A stretch of DNA of 64,000 nucleotides from assembly GCA_946902875.1 (NCBI GenBank), contig OX336344.1, forward strand, positions 20,357,791 to 20,421,790, given 5' to 3'. Both the position numbers and the translations under genes were made by a program. Source of the stretch: Nematopogon swammerdamellus (taxonomy: Eukaryota > Arthropoda > Insecta > Lepidoptera > Adelidae). A model generated the notes under the pieces. That model saw nothing but the letters and a program-made list of their open reading frames with translations. It made no database searches and was not told the DNA's origin. Positions 53,401-63,825 of the stretch are shown here, in pieces (the first letter of the stretch is position 1; the number at the start of each line of letters is the position of its first letter).

Positions 53401-53685
53401 TGTTCACTTTTCACATAAGAATTGTTTATGGAACGCGTCACCGTGTTAGTTAGATCCGCTACTATATGTACATCCGTCCGTGGTGATGCCGTCAGCTCAT
53501 TAAACCTTGTTCCTGTCGCATCACAGTAATTCCCTTTGATCCTGCTAGCTACAATCAATTGGTTGGAAGTCGTCGACTAATTTTTTATAGCCGTTTTAGC
53601 CATAAGCCGTCCTTTAGCCATGAGCCGCTCGTTTTCACGAAAGAATGTACTTATCAAAGTGGAATTAAATCGGAGGTTAGCTTAC

Positions 53686-53868
53686 GGCACTGTTCCGGCA
53701 ACACGCAATCCCCCTGGTCGTTCAGTACATATCCTGGAACACAGACGCAGCCGATCCTGCACTCCTTCGTGCAGATCCTGTTCGTTTGTTTGTCCAAGGT
53801 GTCGCACGTCTCTGGGCAACTTGTCCCACAATTGCTGAATACCTGGTTCGGCCCACATTGTCTGGATG
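53686..53868 (-). CDS. TIL exon T31 (class A)
   Basis: Acceptor CTCCTCAG and donor GTAAGC bound 183 bases. Ten cysteines; RQCGPNQVFSNCGTSC, CPETCDTLDKQTNRIC, loop TKE, IGCVCVPGYVLNDQG and CVLPEQC. The Arg normally found after Tyr-Val (YVR) is Leu here. The inferred P1 is Lys, a trypsin-like loop. Confidence 0.92.
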
Positions 53869-53919
53869 CTGAGGAGAAAAGTCGAAGCATGATTTAATAC
53901 ATTTTAAATATTTCTACGA

Positions 53920-54225
53920 GGTCCGAGGTTCGAATCCGGTCCGCGTGTAATGTGTACCAATGAGTTTTTTCTGACGGACAAATTTACGTGTATACCTACA
54001 CCTGCTGTTTCACCATTCGGAAGCGGTGCCAAACTGTAGGTCCCTTCCTTTGCCCCTTACTATGGTGGTAGGTTCAAATTGTATCCGACTGATTTGGTAA
54101 CACCATACTGGATGTAAGATGGCCGCATAGCAGCCTCAACTCTGTTCTCCTCTAGTTCAGTATAGCCAGTAATTCAAGGTGAAGTCTCCGATATGGCACC
54201 TACCTCCTCGAAGGTGGCACTAGTT
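53920..54225 (+). mobile_element. SINE-2, plus orientation
   Basis: B-box GGTTCGAATCC at 53928, body to GCCACCTCGAAGG-like end near 54220; the head is truncated. It is directly joined to LINE-D. Confidence 0.8.
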
Positions 54226-54228
54226 CGA

Positions 54229-55245
54229 AAATAAATGAGAAGTGTCTTGTCATGTATACGATTTTTAGGGTTCTATATCGACCCAACTCTTAGTTGGAAA
54301 AGTCACATAGACAAACTATGTGACAAGATGGCTAGAGGTATTTACGCACTAAGAGAGTTACGCCGCTTGATCAGTCCGGAGGCTTTGAGACAGTCCTACT
54401 ATGCGTACGTACACTCATTACTGTCGTATGGTGTAATCCTGTGGGGTAACTCAACCGATGCTGAAAGAGTGCTGATACTTCAAAAACGAGCGATAAGGAT
54501 ATTAGCCAGTGTACCGCGAACAACATCTTGTAGAGACTTTTTCAAATCCTTTGGTATATTAACTGTGTGCTCTCTATATATATATGAAGTAGTGGTATAT
54601 GTACGCAAAAACATGAATTCTTTTGAGTCAAATGGCGCAAGTCATAATTATAACACACGTAACTCAGAGCGTTTAAAATCTGTTGCGCATAAATCGGCGA
54701 TGGCTGAAAAAGACCCTGACGTGATTGGACCCAAATTGTACGAAAATGTTCCTGATACAATAAAATCAATAAATAGTGACAATGTGTTCCAGAGTCAGCT
54801 GAAAATATTTCTCTTAGACAATCCATTTTATAAGTTAAGTGAATTTTTTTCATACTGTAAATAAAAATTCTGCTGACTTTGATAATTCAAATTGTTTATA
54901 TGCATAAACACAAATTTTATTAATAACTTGACTGAACCCTATGTTCTCTGTTTTGTATTTTATTATCTTTTTTAATGAGTATATTTTTGACTTAGTATTT
55001 TTAATTTTTTGCTTAGATATAGTATGTTATATTTAACATAATGAAAACTTAGTATGTAAGTTATATTTAAAAAAATCTCTGTAAGGTTTCTTACCCGGTT
55101 CTTCCTTATAGATTGGACTACTGAACGGGACATCATAAAAAATGATGACGAACCATACTGAATATGCATATGTCTCAATATAATATTGTTATTGTTGTGT
55201 GTTCTTTATGGCGAAATAAATATCTGAATCTGAATCTGAATCTTG
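54229..55245 (+). mobile_element. LINE-D C-terminal domain and 3' UTR
   Basis: A 209-codon frame (54235-54864) reads FLGFYIDPTLSWKSHIDKLC, YVHSLLSYGVILWGNS and LQKRAIRILASVPR, the post-RT region of CR1/jockey-like elements. The 3' UTR runs to tandem CTGAAT repeats near 55245. The RT core is missing. Confidence 0.88.
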
Positions 55246-55249
55246 TCGT

Positions 55250-56160
55250 CGGTGTTCAGTATTGGTCGGTGGAGAGGCATAAAGATGCTCGAACTTCTTT
55301 TCTTAAAGAAGTTCGAGTTTACAATCGAAAATCACGTAGTTATGTAAGTTTTAAATTACGCCTTTTTGCATTTCCGTTGAAGTATTTTCAAGACAACTCT
55401 GGGTAATCTTTTCCTGGATTGTCTTAACACTAACAATGGTGTTTGTCGAAAGACAAAGCACTCTACACTATAGTTGTATTTCATCCGGGTTTTGCCAGAA
55501 CGAAATTCTATGTATTTCAGTATGGTAGCTACACTGAACACTCTAATTTAAAATTTATTTTCTAATGAGAGTTGAGGCGATTGCATTTTCAGATGGAAAG
55601 AAAAATAATTTCCTCTTTTTATAAAATTTACGGGCGAGCATGTATGAAAACATTGTGAGTCTGCAAGGATCGTAATATGTAGACATACGTTGTTTCTGTC
55701 TATGCCATTGATAAAGAGGCGGGACGATAATATCTGAGTGTATAAATTAACTTTATTTATTTATTTTATTTTGGCACAAACAACAGAAATATGTCACAAC
55801 ACGTTAAAATACAAAAATAGCTATAATTTACAAACATAGTTCCTAAACGTTTGTACACTTCGTGGTTAATTTATTGCAGTATAATACATTTAAAAAATAG
55901 AACAATAATTAGAACAGAAAAAAAAGTGAAATATAAAAAATAAAAACTAACAACAATAACTAGAAATATGTAGGCGAATGAAAGCAAAATTAAATTTATA
56001 AGCTAACAGAAACGAAATGTGTGTGTATAACATGTGTGTATCCAGGAACGCGAATAGAAGAAAGAACATACCGCACGTACACACAATTACAGTGTACGAC
56101 AAATATCCTGTACACTTTTTTTAAACCGGTAAGACGAACTGAACTATATGTGATGAATGT
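55250..56160. other. Non-coding stretch
   Basis: AT-rich. Holds a perfect 13-bp hairpin at 55288-55317 (CTCGAACTTCTTT, loop TCTT) of unknown meaning. No exon seen. Confidence 0.45.
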
Positions 56161-56179
56161 TAATAAATTAGGAACTTAC

Positions 56180-56368
56180 GGCACTCTTCTCGTCGGAGGC
56201 AACGTCGAGTAATTTCGTCACGAACATATCCTTCTTGGCAGAAGCAACCTGGGACGCATCTGGCGCCGCAAACCTGACCCTTTCCGTAGTTATCACAAGT
56301 GTCTGGGCAGTCCGATCCACATTCCAGGTAGATTTCGTGGTTCTCCAGAGAACAGGTCTCGCGGGGCT
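56180..56368 (-). CDS. TIL exon T32 (class A)
   Basis: Acceptor TCTCCACAG and donor GTAAGT bound 189 bases. Ten cysteines; ETCSLENHEIYLECGSDC, CDNYGKGQVC, loop GAR, PGCFCQEGYVRDE and CLRREEC. An alternative AG two bases inside the exon would break the frame, so the outer one is used. With T33 it shares the LENHE/PENHE start and an unusually acidic N-terminal half. Confidence 0.9.
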
Positions 56369-56379
56369 CTGTGGAGAAG

Positions 56380-57440
56380 GCATAATTGAAACCTTGGATA
56401 TAATTACGTATGGTCTGCAGGATGTCCGTGATATATCCGACACAGACACTGTGCCGCCTTGGAGATAATATGTGCGTGCAAGAGTGAACCATAGTCAGAT
56501 GAAAGAAAGTGTCTGGTTGCAAATACGTGGTAGTGATTTTTCCAAATAACATTCGAGAATATCGTGTCGTTCCATTTAGATGTTTTAAAACAAAGCAAGT
56601 ACTGAGTTCAAGTCTCGGATCTCAAAAGCCAGCGGAATTAAAATGTTTTTAGGATATCTACACCTTATCCTCAAGTTCACAAAAAATTTGGGTTTTGAAC
56701 AGCAGGTGGTTACTGAGCCAGGCCACTTGCATCAAAGGTTTAAGCGCGCAATATATTCTTACTTATGTTAAGGGTTGTACTACAATGTGGTATTAATATT
56801 TATAATTGACATGACTTGATACGATATGTATCAACAATTTCTGACAAAGGCTCTATACACCTGATTTTATTTATACTTTTACTTTTACTTTTGATTTTAT
56901 GTGGTCAGAATTATCAAGCTTAAATTATAGTTATTCTAGCTCTCAAACTATATCTTAACACTGTAAGCGGTGTCTATTGTGTAGCTAGTCAAAATGTATT
57001 GTAATTGAAGACGTTAAAAAAAGAACCCTGCGAAGTTTCTTGCCGGCTCTTCTTTGTGGGTGTAATCGAACCGGATTGTAAAAACTAAACAGGACAAATT
57101 CAAGCGTAGTGTACTACGATACAAATGATGAATAAAGAATAAAGAATAAACGATATAATACATCATTATATACATACATACATAGCCGCACGCCTTTTTC
57201 CCGGTGGGGTAGGCAGAGACAACAGATCTCCACGTGCCACGATCCTGACACACCTCTGCCGCCTCTTCCACTCCCATAATGTATAATGTTCTTCATGCAT
57301 GCTCGTCGGTTACGGGTACTACACACTTGACCCTTTATGAGCACATGCCCGATCAGGTCCAGTTACGTGCGTCTAGGGCGACCCTTCCCGACTCTTCCAT
57401 TCACGTTTGTATCATTATATACTTTAGATAATTTACTTAC
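56380..57440. other. Intron with a retroposon copy
   Basis: 56895-57152 duplicates window positions 1-260 almost exactly, in plus orientation with the (GAATAAA)n tail. 56380-56890 has nothing recognised. Confidence 0.6.
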
Positions 57441-57626
57441 TACAGTCAATCGGCAGAACACATTGTCCGTTAGTATCCCGCACATAGCCTTCCTCGCAGA
57501 AGCAGCCTTGCACGCACTGTTGCGTGCATACTCGATCCGTGTTGAAAAGAGCACAGCTGTCGGGACAGAAACTGCCGCAGTCTTGGTACACCTCGTGGTT
57601 CTCGGGTGAACAGATTCTTGGCGGAC
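57441..57626 (-). CDS. TIL exon T33 (class A)
   Basis: Acceptor ATACTAAAG (weak) and donor GTAAGT (leftover A) bound 186 bases. Ten cysteines; PPRICSPENHEVYQDCGSFC, CALFNTDRVC, loop TQQ, QGCFCEEGYVRDTNG and CVLPIDC. It is the sister of T32. The inferred P1 is Gln. Confidence 0.88.
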
Positions 57627-57799
57627 CTTTAGTATGAAGAAAAAAAAAAGAAATTTAAAAAATCTCAAGAACCAACAAGTAGTCTCACCTAGCGAGTGCG
57701 GCATTAGTCAACATGGGCTCCCAGATGGCGATCTAATGACCTTACTGTGCCTGTCGTTAAATATATCTTGTACTTGTTGACTTTCCATTTCGTATAACA

Positions 57800-58550
57800 T
57801 TTTTTGATAGCAAGCGCGACATGTGGCGCCGAGCCACCCATAAGGTGTCTAGCGACGCCCATCAAGGAAAACAAAGACCTGGAAGATCTGATACATATCT
57901 TAACTGAATAACGCGGTTTATTTTTCGGGTTGCAGTCTCGAAGTTGTAGATTACCCTAATGGTAGCCAGGTAGCATTCGTTAGATGACTACCTATTCTGA
58001 GGGTGCCTTCATGAAGAGGGCGAGTTTTCGCTCCCTACGCCACCATCGCATATCAAAAATTTCTAAACAAACACCGAAGACAGATACTAGGTTCTAAGTC
58101 GATTGAAGGCTCTACATGATATCGAACGGACGGAATTAACCTGCCCTGTACTACAAAGATGGGCCAATGTGGGTACGTCGCCACCAAATATGGGCATACT
58201 CATCGATGTGGACGCGGCGTTTTATATCGCGTCAACGCAGTGGTCGCGATAGCGATCCATCGCACTTGGAGTAATGGTAGATGATCAGTGAACTACGAAG
58301 TCGAGCCACCCATGAGGTGTTTAACAATGCCCATGGACATGCGGTCGTATGCAGGGTTGCGAATGCCATGCCGGCCTGACAGGTGCCCATTCACGCCCTC
58401 TTGAAGGACCCGAGACTGTACTTGGGAGGAACTATATGGGCAGGGAGAGCGTTCAAGAGTTTACCGGTTCTGTAGAACCGGTTAGTACGCAACCGCCGTG
58501 GTATGACCGTGTAGGGATGCAAACCATGACCGGTACGCGTGGTGCGGAGG
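57800..58550 (-). mobile_element. Two LINE-A fragments around unknown sequence
   Basis: 57800-57862 has the GCGCGACATGTGGCGCC border; 58290-58550 has the GCCATGCCGGCCTGACAGG block. The 57870-58290 stretch between them is not recognised; it may be an insertion in one LINE copy. Confidence 0.55.
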
Positions 58551-58559
58551 AGTGTAGTA

Positions 58560-59150
58560 CATACGTAGTTTGGAAATTAAGTCCCGGGAATTTTTATATA
58601 ACTCGGGAACTGGCAAAACTGCGTCGTTCATAAACATATGACTGGAAAGAAGGGACCTTCCTTTCGTTCCATTCGAAATTTGAAAGTAATGGCGCGCTTC
58701 GTTGGTTTTTTATGTGTATTTTTCTAAAATAACTTTTTTAGTGGCGTCGTGGAAATGAGTGAACTCACCGAGAACACCTGGATCTTGCACCACAACGCGC
58801 CGGCCCATTCCTCGTTCATTGTGCAAGAGTTCTCGGCGAAAAAAGGCATTCCAACGTTGCCGCACCCACCCTATAGCCCCGATATCGCCCCCTGCGATAT
58901 TTTCTTATTCACCAACATGAAGTTGCACCTCAGGGAAACTCATCATGGCGGCGTACAGGAGGTCAAGGAAGCTGTAACCGCGGTACTGAACCAGTTAACT
59001 TCGGAATATTACCAAGGGTGCTTCCAATCGTGGGAGCGACGCTGGAATCTTTGTGTAGAGTTAGTGGGAGACTATTGTGAAGGTCGATAATAATATTTTG
59101 TTCGTAACTTCATTTGTTTGTGTGTTGTTGTGAAAAATTCCCGGAACTTT
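58560..59150 (+). mobile_element. Mariner-like transposase C-terminus, inactive
   Basis: The plus frame (about 58755-59088) gives ILHHNAPAHSS, HPPYSPDIAPCDIFLF and FQSWERRWNLCVE, typical of mariner. The catalytic Asp of the usual HDNAP motif is His here, so it would be dead even if full length. The N-terminal half is missing. Confidence 0.85.
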
Positions 59151-59209
59151 ATTGCCACACCTCGTATTATACCATTTGAATTATACCCATATTATGCCTG
59201 TGTACTGAC

Positions 59210-59392
59210 CACACTGATCCTTGATTGTACACAGTCCGTCGGCCCTGCGCATGAAGCCAGGCAGACAGAAGCAGCCCGGCTTGCAGACAGCGCGGCAGCG
59301 TATTATATCGTCCTTTGTTTTGCAGGTCCTCTCACATTCCGTACCGCAGTCGTTGTACTCTTCGTTTATCCCACATTGCGGTGGCTGTGGTG
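59210..59392 (-). CDS. TIL exon T34 (class A)
   Basis: Donor GTCAGT (leftover G) at 59204-59209. The acceptor reads TAGAAG, a NAGNAG pair: using the inner AG gives 183 bases from 59392; the outer gives 186 from 59395. Both keep frame. Ten cysteines; PQCGINEEYNDCGTEC, CKTKDDIIRC, loop RAV, PGCFCLPGFMRRADG and CTIKDQC. A mariner remnant ends just downstream of the donor. Confidence 0.9.
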
Positions 59393-59689
59393 CTTCTATA
59401 CAAATGAACAAATAAAGAGATTGTTATGGGAACACGTGACAGGTAAACTAATTTTTTTTTTTAACTAACACTTTACCTTTCGTACTCAACGAAAGATGAT
59501 AGGTACCTATATAGTAGCCTCGACCGTGGTCTTCTCTACTCCAGTACATTCGACAATGCGAATACTGCAGAACCGATTGGTACGCATCCGCGGTAAGTCC
59601 AGCGTATAGCGATGGAATCCCTGCCCAGTGCGCGCGGTGCGGAGTTGTATACCCAAAGACTTGACAAGGTTTGAATACTGGTTTACATA

Positions 59690-60060
59690 CAAAAACCGGC
59701 CAAGTGCGAGTCGAACTCGCGCACCGAGGGTTCCGTATCGCCATGTCATGGTCAGCGTCACTCACGCCATCTATGGCGTGTTTATGAAATGCTTCATATT
59801 AGTTCAAATTCATGATTAGTTAAAATGGTTCATACTCTTTTCGATAGATGGCGCGCATACACTTTTTAGTTTCTTCTATGGGAACCCTCGTGAATTTTTT
59901 AGTTTTTCTTATTTTTATTATTTTTTGTTATATCGGCCATAATAACACATATTCTGTGGAAATTTCAACGGGCTACCAATTACGGTTCAAGAGATACAGC
60001 CCTCGGACAGACAGACAGACAGACGGCGTATGCTTAGTACCGTATACGGAGAACCCTAAA
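59690..60060 (+). mobile_element. SINE-3, full length
   Basis: CCGGCCAAGTGCGAGTCGAA head to GAGAACCCTAAAAAAG; it lies next to two scraps of LINE-A at 59565-59645 and 60065-60150 that share GTACGCATCCGCGGTAAGTC-like text. Confidence 0.8.
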
Positions 60061-60204
60061 AAAGATCTGCAGAACCGATTGGTATGCATCCGCGGTAAGT
60101 CCAGCGTGTTAGGCATGCAATCGCTGCCCAATCCGCGTGGTGTTGAGGTATGTATATGTATACCCAAAGACCAATGGTTTGAATAATTACTGGTTTACAT
60201 TTAA

Positions 60205-60660
60205 AAAAAGCCACAGTTGCACTCCGGGAGTGCCGGCAGAAGTGAAAACTTTTTGTATTTCCGAAAATAATTCTTAGGTGGTTATAAAAAAAACTAAACA
60301 CCACCCTAAAAACATTTAAACACCGTACCATTGCTTAAAAAAGAAAACAAAAGAAAAAAAATTTGAAGGATTCGAACCCATGGTCAAAAAATACAAATCC
60401 TACATCCTTACCATTGAGCCACGAAATCACATAAACGACCAAACGAATATCGGATTCCCTTGATTCGCTTTCGGCGTTACTGTCACTGAGAGACGAACAG
60501 AATTGATCCGGAGCCATCGTAACTTAACCCTTAATGCAATGTCTTAAGGTTGCATTTTAAATAACAAAAATAAATCTGTCGCTTTTCGAGATCTGTCGCG
60601 AGTCTAACATTTTTTACCCACCTAAAAAGTGCCAAGCGCCGCTAAAGAAGTTTTCACTTC
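60205..60660. mobile_element. DNA-type element with tRNA-like core
   Basis: Ends CTCCGGGAGTGCCGGCAGAA and AGAAGTTTTCACTTCAAAAA. The core, on the minus strand, reads GTGGCTCAATGGTAAGGATG ... GGGTTCGAATCC, like the core of the MITE at 28179-28555. Confidence 0.7.
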
Positions 60661-60676
60661 AAAAAATCACACTCAC

Positions 60677-60877
60677 CTAGATCGCATTCCTCAATGGGTA
60701 TGCACGGATAGTCGCCGAAACCGCTTCTTAGATAGCCCGGTAAGCAGTCACACCCTGGTTCGCACGGTTCAGGCGGATTGCAATTGTAGTGAGTGTATCT
60801 CGAGGCACACGTCTGTGGTGGACAGATAGTTGCGCACGACACGAAGACTTCTCTGAAGCCGCAGTGCGTTTCCTTTC
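60677..60877 (-). CDS. TIL exon T35 (class F)
   Basis: Acceptor ATTCTCAG and donor GTGAGT (leftover G) bound 201 bases. Ten cysteines; THCGFREVFVSC, CPPQTCASRYTHYNC, loop NPPEP, EPGCDCLPGYLRSGFGDYP and CIPIEEC followed by DL. The insertion of four residues between C8 and C9 is unique in the set. A DNA-transposon end (60205-60660) abuts the donor. Confidence 0.9.
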
Positions 60878-60934
60878 CTGAGAATTATAGATGAGGAAGT
60901 TTAGAGTGTTGCTGTGATTGTTCGCCTTTTTATT

Positions 60935-61420
60935 TTAACCGACTTCAAAAAAGGAGGAGGTTCTATGTTCGGCTGTATGTATTTTTTTTTATGTATGTTC
61001 AGTAATATCTTCCCCAATTGTGAACCGATTTCGATGATTTGTGTTCGGTTCAGTCTAGCTCCAAGGTGGTCTGGTGGTTTTTTGGTTAAGATCGGATTGG
61101 AAAGCGAGAAGGATTCCGCCGAGTACATTAATAGCAAATAAAAATTACTAAAAAAACTGTGAAATAAAAAACTAAGTATTTAAAAAAATATAAAAACCGC
61201 CTTCAAAAATGTATGAAATAAAAAAATAAAAATCGAACCCTAGAGTTGAAGGCGGTGATGCTAAAGCAAGCAAAAATAACCGACCACCTTCAACTCTAGG
61301 GCAAAGAGTTTGTATTACGTCGCTCGTAATACAAACTCTTTGCTCTAGGGTTCGATTTTTATTTTTTTATTTCATACATTTTTGAAGGCGGTTTTTATAT
61401 TTTTTTAAATACTTAGTTTT
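60935..61420. mobile_element. Hairpin MITE with extra central palindrome
   Basis: The GAAGGCGG-family arms (61190-61245 and 61345-61410) enclose a second palindrome CAAAGAGTTTGTATTACG and its complement at 61302-61343. The left flank carries the GGAGGAGGTTCTATGTTCGG repeat. Confidence 0.8.
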
Positions 61421-61519
61421 TTTCTATGAATATCCATCACAGCTGAGACCGAAACAAACAGGAGATCTTTAGTACTCGTAGATAAAAGGTCGTTGCGCAC
61501 GCGGAGATTTTTGATGTTA

Positions 61520-61950
61520 TTTTTTTTTATTGAAACTTGACACGGTTGGCTACATCACCTACCACGGTGAACTTGGTGCCACGTCAGTGTTTCCCTTCGG
61601 TCGTGCCGGCTACACTGAACAGGACGGAAAACACAAACTATTTACATAGCCGTTTCGACCGATCTTTCATTCAGTGCGGTGGTATCTACCCGGGCGGGTT
61701 AAACCCTACCACCTAGTAATATAAGAAGGGGGTCATATCCCTTAGTCGCCTTTTACGACATACATACACTGTACAATCCATAATGTCCATAATGTGTCTG
61801 CTTGCTGTTTCATAATCTCTTTGTGATTGTCTTGCCCTAATGCTTTGCTAAACTAGGTGGTCTGTTCTGTGTGATGCTGTAATTTACCCAAGTTCTCAAC
61901 AACGATCACTCTGCTTACCCCGATTGTCGGGATACAGCGTGATGGCATGT
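61520..61950. mobile_element. SINE-1 variant (minus) and repeat D remnant (plus)
   Basis: 61520-61765 is a SINE-1 body with the TCGCCTTTTACGACATAC head; 61765-61950 ends CTTACCCCGATTGTCGGGAT, the end of repeat D. Confidence 0.65.
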
Positions 61951-61959
61951 TTGTATGTA

Positions 61960-62252
61960 TGTATTAGTAAATATATATAATATTATGTAAAAACTAAGTA
62001 TATTTAGTCTATATTATGTATATATCTGGTATATAGGTATAGTATTTAACTATTCATATTTAAGTTTATCTATCTTTTGTATTCCCGTACATCTGTCATA
62101 CATATCATAATATTTAAACTTCTCTTTCCGCCACTCACCTAGCAGTTATCATATCCCAAAGGTATCCTGTTAGAAAATGCCTAGAGGCATTAAGTGTTAC
62201 CTTTTGCCCATATTCTATTTGAGTGCAATAAATATATACAATACAATACAAT
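61960..62252 (+). mobile_element. Second copy of the retroposon that broke T2
   Basis: Matches 958-1243 over nearly its whole length, with the same (CAATA)n tail. It stopped 27 bases short of the T36 donor end (62279), leaving that exon intact. Confidence 0.85.
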
Positions 62253-62278
62253 GTCGATAACTAATCACATTCGCTTAC

Positions 62279-62464
62279 CGGGACATTGGTCTTTTGGTAT
62301 ACACAAGCCGTTCTTGTCTCTCAGATAGCCTGGCAAGCAGTCGCAGCCAGGCTCGCACGGTGGAAACGAACACCGGATGAGAGAGGCATTCACACCGCAC
62401 TCCTGGGGCGGGCAGATAGTTCGGCACTTCTTGAAGATTTCATTCTCGCCACATTGTCGATTCG
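62279..62464 (-). CDS. TIL exon T36 (class F)
   Basis: Acceptor TCGATAG and donor GTAAGC (leftover G) bound 186 bases. Ten cysteines; RQCGENEIFKKC, CPPQECGVNASLIRC, loop SFPP, EPGCDCLPGYLRDKNG and CIPKDQC. NAS in the C4-C5 spacer is a possible N-glycosylation site. It is the most 5' TIL exon in the window and has an acceptor, so the transcript starts beyond it. Confidence 0.9.
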
Positions 62465-62504
62465 CTATCGAGATTAAAAGAGAATGGATTAAGGCGTAGC
62501 ACTA

Positions 62505-63475
62505 CCAAAAACCGGCCAAGTGCGAGTCGGACTGGCGCACCGAGGTTTCCGTACCACAAAAAAAAAACACGTTTCTTGTATGTAATAACTTGACTCAACC
62601 CTATGTTCTTTGTTTTGTATTTTGTTATCATTTTAATGGGTATTATTTTAATGGGTATATCTTGACTTAATATTTTTCATTTTTAGGTTTCCGTATCCCG
62701 TACGGAGGCCTATTACTAAGCCTCCGCCGTCCGTCCGTCCGTCCGTCTGTCCGAGGGCTGTATCTCTTGAACCGTAATAGGTAGCCCGTTGAAATTTTCA
62801 CAGAATATGTGTTACTATGGCAGATATAACAAGAAATAAGAAAAACAAGAAAAAGTTAAAAATTAAGGGTGGCTCCCATACAACAAACATCCGAAAAATC
62901 GATTAGTCACACTATGGAATAATAGATGACGCTACAGGCTTTTATACATTGCATTGTTGAAAGACATAAGGTATGCGGATAATAGCGGATAGATACGGAA
63001 ACCTCCGTGCGCGAGTAAAACTCGCACTTAACAGATTTTTTTGCTTAGATATAGTATGTTATATGTAAAATAATGAAAACCTAGTATATACATAAGTTAT
63101 ATTTAAAAAAACTCTGTAAGGTTTGTTACCTGGTTCTTCCTCATAGATTGCACTGCTGATCGGGACATGACAAAAAAAAATTATGACGAACCAACCTGAA
63201 TATGCATATGTCTCAATGAAATATTGTTATTGTTGTGTGTTCTTTATGGCGAAATAAATATCTGAATCTATGGGAACCCCCCTTAATTTTTTACTTTTTA
63301 ATTTTTTTTATTATTTGTTGTTATAACCACCATAATAACACCATATTCTGTGAAAATTTCAACGAGCTACCTATTACGGTTCAAGAGATACAGTCCTCGG
63401 ACAGACGGACGAACAGACAGACAGCGTAGGCTTAGTAATAGGCTTCCGTACGGGATACGGAAACCTAAAAATCGG
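62505..63475. mobile_element. LINE-D 3' UTR with a nested SINE-3, then another SINE-3
   Basis: 62580-62680 and 63035-63265 together match the LINE-D 3' UTR (54920-55245). Between them, 62690-63035, is a minus SINE-3. A plus SINE-3 without head (63265-63475) follows directly. Confidence 0.7.
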
Positions 63476-63479
63476 GTTC

Positions 63480-63825
63480 TCCCGATTGATGTTTCTCGTA
63501 AACGCGCACGCACACGCACCCTTTTGTTGTTGAAATTGGGCTTTTGAGAACCTATCGGTTCCCAAAGTTGTTTCTTTGTCGCACCGCTAGTGTGTGGAAC
63601 TGTTTCCCGGCGAGTGTGTTTCCCGAATCCTTTAACCTGGGTGTCTTCAAACATCGTATCAACGGGCTAGACTGCAGCCCATAGCAACAGTCCGTAAATC
63701 TGCTGGCATGGCGCCTCACTGAGCGTGGTTTCGCGAGTAGAGGGGGTTTTGCCTCTGTCGACTGTTCGTCCCTCGGTCACCCATTGGTCGCTCGACACAG
63801 CCAATCGTGTTGGTTTACATAAAAA
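63480..63825 (+). mobile_element. LINE-C C-terminus and 3' end
   Basis: The plus frame gives FPKLFLCRTASVWNCFPASV and FKHRINGLDCSP then stop, followed by the 3' UTR and an A-rich tail near 63825. Confidence 0.8.

Larger units (their letters stand above)
502..62464 (-). other. Multi-exon TIL-domain locus (36 symmetric phase 1-1 exons)
   Basis: Minus-strand array of 36 exons, each encoding one TIL domain with ten cysteines and a CxC pair at C7-C8 (typically GCxC). Acceptors read (C/T)AG and donors mostly GTAAGT or GTGAGT, so exons look like live splice units. The base left before each donor is C, A or G, never T, so no exon pair can create a stop at the junction. In the family, TIL domains are small serine or metalloprotease inhibitors (Ascaris-type inhibitors, insect IMPI, Apis chymotrypsin inhibitor) or structural modules of mucins and von Willebrand-like proteins. 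Secretion is inferred from the disulfide-rich fold; no signal-peptide exon is visible. It could be one giant gene, two genes divided near 35.8 kb, or several. Confidence 0.85.
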
